Below are positions 56,764 through 64,000 of a stretch of 64,000 bases of DNA, piece by piece. Location: positions 42,718,001-42,782,000 of the forward strand of contig CM114274.1 in assembly GCA_050084515.1 (NCBI GenBank), written 5' to 3'. Within the stretch, counting starts at the first letter, position 1; every line of letters begins with the position of its first letter. The DNA comes from Blasia pusilla (taxonomy: Eukaryota > Marchantiophyta > Marchantiopsida > Blasiales). The notes below the pieces were generated by a model. It was not told the origin of the DNA and did no database searches. It was given only the letters and a program-made list of their open reading frames with translations. A program made the translations under genes and the position numbers.

Positions 56764-58775
56764 ATGGATAATTATGTGAAACTCACTTGTGGCAGTCATC
56801 TAGCGGCCCTTCCTCAATCAGAAATAGTTCGACCGCAAGCTCGTGAATCTTACATACCACTGGATGAAAATTTCCTTTGAGTGCGATTTCTTCTCCAAAT
56901 TGGAACAATCTTTGTTTCCAAGGATATTAGGGTGGACGGTACGGAGGACGTTGTAGGTGAGACAGTCCAGCCAGTGATAGCTGACCGTAAAGTATGGAAT
57001 CTCCTACCTCTAAAAAATGGTCAATACAGAGTTTATGGCTTGCCTCTGAATTCCTCTGTTTCCCAAGTAGACGGTCCGAAATTTCCTAGTGCACCGAGCT
57101 CTACATTTGCCACTCCAAGCTCGCTAGATCCGGCATCGACTCCAACTTCACACGTTCATAATAATGTTGTACTTCCTGAAGACATTCCAGATGTCGTCAA
57201 CCTCAGTGGAACTGTTGGACACCAACCGGGTCCTCTTTCTGCCTACTCGTGCCTCTTGCGAGTATCAGGCAATAGTTAGTTGTCGTCTCTGCCTTTTAAA
57301 AGTGTTCAAGCACATTCTTGTCGACGACGTATAATGCAAATTGTACGATAATTGCATTTTTGAGTTGCCTCCATTTGCTAGTCTTGCTCAAAAGAAAGAT
57401 GGAGGACGCTTCAAGGGTATGGACAGAAAGTCTGATTGTCATAGATGATGCAGGCTTCAACGGACTAGTGCTTCAATTCCAGATGGTCCTTGGATTGTTT
57501 CTCGTCGCCAATGCGTTGAAGCCCTGGAGTGAAGAAGTCCAGTATGCCCGTATCTAGAGCGCAATGGGCGAGTCAATACATCACAATTCCCCCCTAAGAA
57601 TGAAGAAACTCCATATGAGGTCGAAGCGACCATACTGCCGGGAGGCCATCGATGTCCTCATTGTCAAGCATCCCCTTTCTGCGTTGGAGCATGTCCCGCA
57701 TACATTTTTTTCATTTTGCACGACTTCAGTTCTACGTCCGAGTACACAAGGTTGGCAGTTCATGTTGGCTCCCACATTCATCCTGTTACCGGTGCAATTT
57801 TGAGACACATCAAGGAGGATGTGGCAAAGAAAGTGGTCGAGGTATATAGAAACTCTCTGAGATCAAAGCCCAGAGTGATCAAGTTAACAAGAGCATCACA
57901 AATTTGTGAACAACTGCTTGGAATCCTTGGGCACGGCAAGATCACGACTGTTGAGGAGAAACAAATCTGGGAAAATCTAGCATTTCCTGTTGATTCTGAA
58001 TGCTTCCGAAATTTGCTGCGTCAAATACGGGTACTGGATAGAAAGACGGCCGAAATGGATGCCATTGCCAAATTCAAGGCCAACTCCAGATTTCCATTTA
58101 TTCAGAGATGGCAATTCATGGGCCAGGGAGGCGAAGGATCGAGGGCTTATGCCTTCAAAATGTCAACGACAGGGCCGTCGAGTGGCCTCAATCTTATAGA
58201 TCGAATGAGGAAAGGGGAAGATCTTTACGGCAACTGGGTAAGCTTTGATATTTGCTACAGAGTGTTGAATGGATGGTTGACCATGGGTGCACATTTATGA
58301 CCATGTGGAGAAGGGACTCAAGATTATATTTGTCTGTGAGGTAAAAGCAAAAGACGTTGGCAGTTTGAAGATGTGTTGGTTACTCCTATTGGAGGTGGTG
58401 AAGGAAAACAAAAGGCCACCTCCGGAAATTTTTTGGATTCATGGCGGACAATGCACAACCTGAGTGGATTGCTATCAGGGAAGTGTTCTGGGATGGAGAG
58501 GTTCAACCAGAGAGGGGAAATTCGGATGCTTTCCATTGGCAACAGTCTGTGACCCGGTACACCAAATCTTGCATTAAGGAGAATAAGAGGACAGAGCATA
58601 TCACTCTACTCCAATGCTGCAAGGACAACAAAACCTTGAAACAAGCCATGGAGTGCCAAGAAGAACTACACGGGTGGTGGAGGAAGCATGCGATTGAGGG
58701 GAAGTACAAAGAGTTGTGCTCTTGGCTGAGTTGGTGGACTGTACGAATGAGAAAATGGGGAAACTTCATGCGGCA

Positions 58776-59660
58776 GATGAGTTTAGTATTTCGTCATGTT
58801 GAGCTGATGTTGAGAATTTTTTGAAAAGTTGTAGCTCAAGTTGAGAAGCGTGGGCACTTTAGGGATTTCAAACCGAAGAAACCAAGCAACCCGTCAGATG
58901 CGACAGTTTTCCTGAGTGTGCAACCAGTTGGAAATCGATGGGTTGCAGCAAGAATGTTTGTGTTACCCGTCGGAGCACGACATCATGCACGAGGAATGTT
59001 TGTGCAACCCGTCAGAACCCGACTGGTTGCATGAGTGTGCAACATGTTGAATCCTGACGGGTTGCAAGTTGCATGTATGCAAGGCCTGCAAATAGTTCGA
59101 CCCGGATGGGCTGCAAGCCGCAAGGCTGCGAGTTAACTCGGTCTGCAACCCGTCGGATTCCGACAACTTGTGTGTATCTGCAATGTGTCAGACATAAAGT
59201 AGTTGCGTCTCTATGCGACTCCTCGCATTCAGACAGGTTGCGGCTGTCTCCAAGTTGCATCCAAACACGTTGCATCAGTTGAAGTTAATTGGAACCCGTC
59301 GAATTCCAATAGTTGCAAAGCTTCGTGTGTGGACACTTCTTGCAAGCCAACCGAATCCGACAGGTTGCACAAGGATTTTTTAGACCAGACCGGCCTGCTT
59401 CTCACAACCCGTCTGATTGCAACGGGTGGGAGTAGCAGGTTTCTGGGTCCTAGGTTACAGTAAAAGGTTATTGGGACATTCCAGGGATGTCTCCGACTTG
59501 CAACCCGTTTCAAGTTGAAGGATGGAAAATCCATGTGCGACTCGTCAGTTTCTGATGACTTGCACTTGGATCTTCCAGCCCGAAGTGGCCAAAGTTACTT
59601 GCAACCCGTCTGAATCCGACAGGTTGCAGTAGATGGTTCCTAGATGGGGACATTCATGGG
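58776..59660 (+). repeat. Expanded palindrome-rich intron, unit X transposase
   Basis: About ten degenerate palindromes between 58885 and 59635, many with diverged arms. Roughly twice the length of the intron in units 1 and 2; includes segments (59270-59640) also found at 62600-63000, indicating local duplication between this intron and the fragment at 62487-63102. Confidence 0.65.
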
Positions 59661-60041
59661 CATGTTTCAAGACGTCCCATACAGATGGTGGTAGAGCAGT
59701 CCGAGCAAGACTCGTGGAGACCAGATAAGTATCTTGACTTCAGACAAGTGAAGAGGTAGCATCGAGTAACGAACTCGGTGATTGATTTGGATGAAGAAAT
59801 AACGCCGCCCAGGTATTCAGAGACTCTGGATTGCTCCAAAATCCGTGATCCAGTAACTTCTCCAAAATCCCTCCGTTGCTGGAAGTTCGCAACATCCGGT
59901 CACTAGGGTGGTTCAACAGTATGGGATTCCGGTCATTGAGGTGGATTGCAACCTCAAAAGCTGGCATATATCTCGGAGCAACCCTAGACGTGGACCCACT
60001 TGTAGGGCAGGATCTTATGGCATTAGGAGAGCATACGGCAC

Positions 60042-61304
60042 TGTGATACCCACAATTTTGTACTTTTGAAGATTTATATCTTTTTATTCAAAGAAGACTT
60101 GTATAGACACTATGATTTTTATATTATGGTTATTATTATATATTATTATAGAGAAGAATGAGTAAGATTAAAGTGAATTACGAAGTTCCAAGGACAAGGC
60201 AGAGAGATAGAAAATCAAGGATTTGCCTGAGAGGAGAGGAGAATACAATAACGAAGTCTAAAGACCCAGCAAGAAGCTTCGAAAAGTCAACGAAGCTCTG
60301 TTAAGAACTTGTCTATGAAGTGCTTCGCTCCTGAACGAAGCATGAAGAAGAAGAAGAGAAAGAAGTACTTCGCTCTTGAACAAAGCACGAAGCCCCTAGA
60401 ACAAGAACAAAGAATGAGGAGAAAGAGCTTCGTCCTCAAGCGAAGAAAAAGAGGTCCAGACTTAGCAACGAAGCGAAGCTAAGACTAACAGTGATTTCAA
60501 GCGACACATAATTAGAACAGTTAGAATAGAAAAAGGCGCAACTCTTTGTATCAGATAGGTAGTTAAGACAGTTTTGTTTTGCGGATTCATACGGATCTTA
60601 GGAAAAGAGAAGAGCACCATAGATCTAGGTAGTTACAAATGTTGAAGAGACACCAACTTCATCAAGGATGCTTTGAATCTTTGGGACACTCCTACTTCAG
60701 AGAGTATTTAAGAAATATGAAAGTAGCTATCATGATCATTCTCTTACAAAGTCCTCATGCTGTAGGAATGGTCCGAGCAAGGGAGTAGTACCCTCTCGAG
60801 CTTGTATAACACTTTGAAGCTTTCTCATTCTTGATGGAGTAGTAAAGTACTCATTCCTTCATTCTGATGTGCGATGCTTATGTCTGAGTATTCTTTTTGG
60901 GTTTGCAGAGTGAAGAGTGAATCAGGAGAACCTTTCTTATCAATGGAATAATCAAAATGGAGTTGTAGGAAATCTGTTTGATAGAGAGTAGCCTGTCGAG
61001 ACAGATTGAGTTCCGATAGTAGGAGAAGCCAGCTTTCTTATTGAGATCTCTGTGAGGTTTCTTGATGTCCAGAGGAAATTTACCCGAGCATTCTGTCAAC
61101 TCCACTAGAGAGAATTGAGAAAAGAAACCTTGGTACTAAGAAAGATCCAAAGATATTGATAAGATATTGAATATAGATTATTCACACCTAAATACAACTA
61201 TTACAACAGAATTGTAATTTGAAACTCTCTTTTCATCAAACAATGATCCTATTGGGGATCGAACTCAATAAACGACTGTAAAATTGAAACTCTTATACAT
61301 TACA
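60042..61304 (+). mobile_element. Solo LTR, family D
   Basis: TGTGATACCC ... TATACATTACA, 1,263 bp, flanked by GGCAC (60037-60041) and AGCAT (61305-61309), a 5-bp duplication with two later changes; the empty site GCGGCACTTTCC is seen in unit 2 at ~49721. TATTTAAG at ~60706 is a possible TATA box. Confidence 0.85.
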
Positions 61305-62078
61305 AGCATTTTCCTAAATAAGAAGTGTACAAGGATTGGACAACCACTGCTTGGATTTTGGGGACTCAAAACCTTTGATCATTTCATGGGGACCGGGGAT
61401 CAATTGAAGTACTTTTTCTGCCCAAATGAATCTTGCGCTTTCCGAAAGTCTTATCCGGCTGCCATTGGAGCTCCACAAAATACTCCCACGATTTGGCCCA
61501 TTGCCGTAGGTACGAATTGCACTTCGGACGAAGTGGACAATCTTACAAGTGCCGGTTTAAGACTCGTAGACAGAGGAAGTTCGGAGCATGTTCGCATTAC
61601 AGAGACCTTCGCATTTTGTATTCAACCCAAGATTGATGTGAACATGTACCTGGAGAAGGTGGATGATCTCAATCCACTATTTTTGTTTGACTCTAGAAAT
61701 GGGGTGAAGAGAAACAGGATGTATAGGCCAACGGTGGAGAGAGCAAAGCGAATCGCATCAGCTCGGGAGGCAAACATGGAAATCATCGCCAAAAAAAATG
61801 TCGAGAGTGGCAATGGAATAGGAAGGATGTATTGGGTCAGGAACAACACTGTAAATTCAAGTGTCACAAGGGTGTATGTGGTGCATATCTATTGCTTTCC
61901 CACATGTTCCTGTGATGACTTTGTCCAAAGAGAGACAAGTGGGAAAAGGTATTTCCCTTATAAGCACATGTACTCTGTGTTGCTTATAATTTTAAGAGAG
62001 TTGGAGGTAGGAGTAGGAATCCACCAACCAATTCTGTCCCTTAAAGAAGTGCAAAGTATGTTAAACAAACCACTTTGA

Positions 62079-62486
62079 GGATGCAAAATGAGGTCTTAGA
62101 TTTTACTTTCATTTGCCAGAACCTTCACTTTGAGCTTGAACTCTATTCAACCCAAGGCGAATGATAGATTTTTTCCAGACCTTGGATGGAAAAAGTGATT
62201 TGTTCCACATTTGTGATTCCAATGATTTTTCAGTTTTTTAATTTTGTGCAAGTTGCAACCCGTCGGATTCTGACGGGTTGCCAAAATGTGGAAAAGGAAA
62301 AAAAATGTGTGGGAGTGCCTAAGCACTGAAAACAAAAGTGCAAAAAATTTCACACAAAAAGTTTCCTCTCTTCAACCCAACAGAAACTCTCTTCAAATCA
62401 CAGGAAACTCTCTTAAAAAAAAAGTATCTCTTTGGGTTGAAGGTAGTTTCCTCTCTCCTCTCTCCTCTCTTCCTCTCCTCTTACCG
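62079..62486 (+). other. Transposase 3' flank, unit X
   Basis: Contains one well-kept palindrome (~62256-62281), then the A-rich and CTCTCCT tracts, truncated at CTTACCG where sister copies continue CACC. Confidence 0.6.
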
Positions 62487-63300
62487 GTCCTTGCAATTTT
62501 TCGGATTCCGATAAGTTGCATCTGTCTCTGACTCCTCACATTCAGACATGTTACGGCTCTCTCTAACTCCTCGCACTTAGACAGGTTGCATTAGTGCAAG
62601 TTAATTGGAACCCATTGAATTCTGACAGGTTGCAAAGCTTCGTGTGTGGGCACTTCTTGCAAGCCAACAGAATCCAATGGGTTGCACAAGGATTTTTGAG
62701 ACCGGACCGGCGTGCTTCTTACAACCCGTCCAATTTCACGGGTTGCAATAGAAGGTTCGTGGGTACTTGATTGCAGTAAGAGGTTCTTGGGACATTCCAA
62801 GGATGCCTCTAACTTGCAACCCATTACAAGTTGGAGGCTAAAAAATCCATATGCAACCCATTGGATTCAAACGACTTGCACATGGATCTTCCAGCCCGAA
62901 GTGGCCAAAGTTACTTGCAACTCATCTGAATCCGACGATTTGCAGTAGGAGGTTCCTGGGTGCTGCAACACGTTGGAAACCGACGGGTTGCACAGTCATT
63001 CATGGGATGCCTCCAACTTGCAACATGTCAGATTTTGATAGGTTGCCATTTCCTTCGCTTATAGATCTTTTTTTGTTCCCTTCTCACACTTCCGGCGTTG
63101 CAGGGATTGAACATTCATGAAAATGCCCTCTGCCCCAACACAAGTGGAGCAGACAGTGTTCATTCCTCTTGGAGGTCGTCACAAGCATGCCAAAGCATTT
63201 CACTTGTGGAGGCATGCCAACAAGACCAGGCAAGGGCAATGCTACAGTCTGCAACATCCCATATCTTCCTCACAAAAGGCATAACCAAAGGGAACCAGAG
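62487..63300 (+). pseudogene. Fourth transposase fragment (intron plus start of exon 2)
   Basis: 62487-63102 is intron sequence with ~8 degenerate palindromes, ending GTTGCAG; 63103-63300 is the start of exon 2 (GLNIHENALCPNTSGADSVH, ACQQDQARAMLQSATSHIFL). It breaks off at ~63290 against a PM-gene fragment in opposite orientation. Confidence 0.7.
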
Positions 63301-63330
63301 TGATCTTTGTCGCTTTGTCTCTATGATTCC

Positions 63331-63860
63331 CTAAGGATGACAAAGTATAAATGACATTTTTTTTTCTCCCTCCAAGAAACCCGTCGCCTCCCTCTTTTGC
63401 TTCTTGCGAGTTTGGTGCCTGCTGGTTGGTGTCTCAGTGACCTCGTAATCTACACGTGTTTGTTTTGGAGCCTCCCTTTGCCGTCCTTTGCGCCTCGAAG
63501 ATCTAGCCTCAGATTGTCTTAGCCCTTTGACCTTCGATTTCAGCCCCGCAATGGACTTGTCCTTGGCTGTTACGACCTTTGACACCAGTTCAACCATCTT
63601 AATTGCTTGGGCCTCCGCATTACCTTCAAAGTACTCCTCAACCTTTAAGAGGTTGGAGATCTCCTCCTCGCCAACTGTAAGTGCATTATAGAAGTCTTGC
63701 AAGATCGGGTTGCTAAGTTTGTCTGGGTGGTTGAAGTCCAACCAGATTGGATTGTTCAAAACCTCCCAAGGGCTCATCTCCTGAGCCATCTCCATATCGT
63801 ATATGGAGAATCCATCTGCATTCGGAGGAGCAAACCACAATTTAAACGTTGTAGGATACT
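63331..63860 (-). CDS. PM gene fragment, fourth unit: central block
   Basis: Open 169 codons on minus: FSIYDMEMAQEMSPWEVLNN, PIWLDFNHPDKLSNPILQDF, VEEYFEGNAEAQAIKMVELV, TAKDKSIAGLKSKVKGLRQS and a Lys/Arg-rich tail. Homologous to 41375-40680 and 51679-50946 but clearly more diverged, i.e. a different lineage of the unit. Conservation of YDMEM...WLDFN and of the open frame across diverged copies indicates past purifying selection (inference). Confidence 0.55.
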
Positions 63861-64000
63861 TGCTTCAAGTACTTGCATTGATACACAAGATAAAAAACTT
63901 GTACACCATCCTCTGCGCCGCTTAATGGCAGGAGGAATTGGCACCCTGCTCCAAGAGGTCTTTCTTCTTCTTGGCGAAGTCCTTTTTTTGGGGTTGCCTA
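63861..64000 (-). pseudogene. PM gene fragment, fourth unit: upstream continuation
   Basis: Minus sequence continues the PM gene upstream (Lys-rich DFAKKKK-like stretch, then QRMVYKF near 63900), corresponding to ~51680-51740 in unit X, and runs off the window. Confidence 0.35.

Larger units (their letters stand above)
56764..62078 (+). pseudogene. MULE-like SWIM transposase, unit X
   Basis: Same architecture, most decayed copy. Exon 1 from 56764 with TGA at ~56878, TAG at ~57277, further frameshifts at 57300-57560, open block 57716-58300 (SEYTRLAVHVGSHIHPV ... WLTMGAH), catalytic block MADNAQPEWIAIREVFWDG (58441+). Intron donor mutated from GTGAGT to ATGAGT (~58775). Exon 2 lacks its first ~290 bp, resumes at ~59664, is cut by a solo D LTR (60042-61304), and ends with 61310-62078, SWIM CSCDDF...FPYKHM, where the second-last ligand Cys is Tyr. 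Confidence 0.8.
22111..62486. mobile_element. Composite PM/SWIM-transposase unit X, interrupted by D element
   Basis: Left end GGGGGCTGGTATTCTG (22111), PM gene on minus (22111-25198 and 50946-55877), divergent palindrome-rich promoter (55878-56763), transposase on plus (56764-62078), right end near TCCTCTTACCG (62486). The nested D element occupies 25199-50945. Both ends carry related purine-rich GAGAGGAAGAGAGGAGAG tracts in inverted orientation, a possible terminal inverted repeat. I could not find a target-site duplication. Confidence 0.5.

Noticed and set aside
1-64000. tRNA, rRNA or snRNA genes
   Set aside because: No cloverleaf with A/B boxes, rRNA core or snRNA motif recognised by eye; a covariance-model scan would be needed to exclude small ones.

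Overview
This window is dense, repeat-rich nuclear DNA from a eukaryote. Coding blocks are split by GT-AG introns. I see no cellular housekeeping gene and no tRNA or rRNA. Almost everything belongs to nested mobile elements. A green-lineage host, most plausibly a charophyte-type streptophyte alga, is inferred. The reasons are SWIM-type Mutator-like transposases, Ty3/gypsy retroelements, and a Dnmt3-like cytosine methyltransferase carried by a gypsy element, an arrangement previously reported from charophytes and dinoflagellates. The species cannot be fixed from sequence alone.

Two systems dominate. The first is a large composite unit with two divergent genes. The plus-strand gene is a Mutator-like (MULE) transposase with a C-terminal SWIM zinc finger. 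The minus-strand gene ('PM gene' below) has a coiled-coil N-terminus, a ParB-like domain (WDGNHR), a helical middle, and a degenerate bacterial-type N4/N6 DNA methyltransferase fold. All non-coding parts of this unit (shared promoter region, introns, 3' flank) are studded with a ~25-bp palindrome whose arms are CAACCCGTCGG and CCGACGGGTTG. I found none inside the LTR elements.

The second is a set of Ty3/gypsy families (here A, B, C). A and B carry the Dnmt3-like methyltransferase and a PHD finger at the end of the integrase. All three families show a self-complementarity between the predicted mRNA 5' end and the primer-binding position just after the terminal repeat, the signature of Tf1-type self-primed reverse transcription. 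A and B also have an unusual A...C-A-C arrangement of terminal repeats (C keeps only part of it).

Layout. 1-6656: unit 1 (PM gene 5' end on minus; transposase 2243-6241 on plus). 6657-14068: LTR debris, including a split integrase, a solo LTR with a nested family-B copy, and a family-C element with gag. 14124-22110: unit Y, a PM gene broken by nested family-C and family-B elements. 22111-62486: unit X, whose PM gene is cut at 25198 by a family-D LTR element and resumes exactly at 50946 (5-bp duplication CTTGT). Inside that D element sits unit 2 (27165-50889). Inside unit 2 are a ~10.3-kb family-A retroelement (29937-40192, in a PM intron) and a shorter family-A copy (47391-48477, in the transposase). 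Unit X also carries two solo D LTRs (54105-55323, 60042-61304). 62487-64000: fragments of a further unit.

Every transposase copy has its own nonsense or frameshift lesions, so the window is a graveyard in which ancestral structures can be read by comparing copies. Exon boundaries below are inferred from splice motifs and cross-copy comparison.
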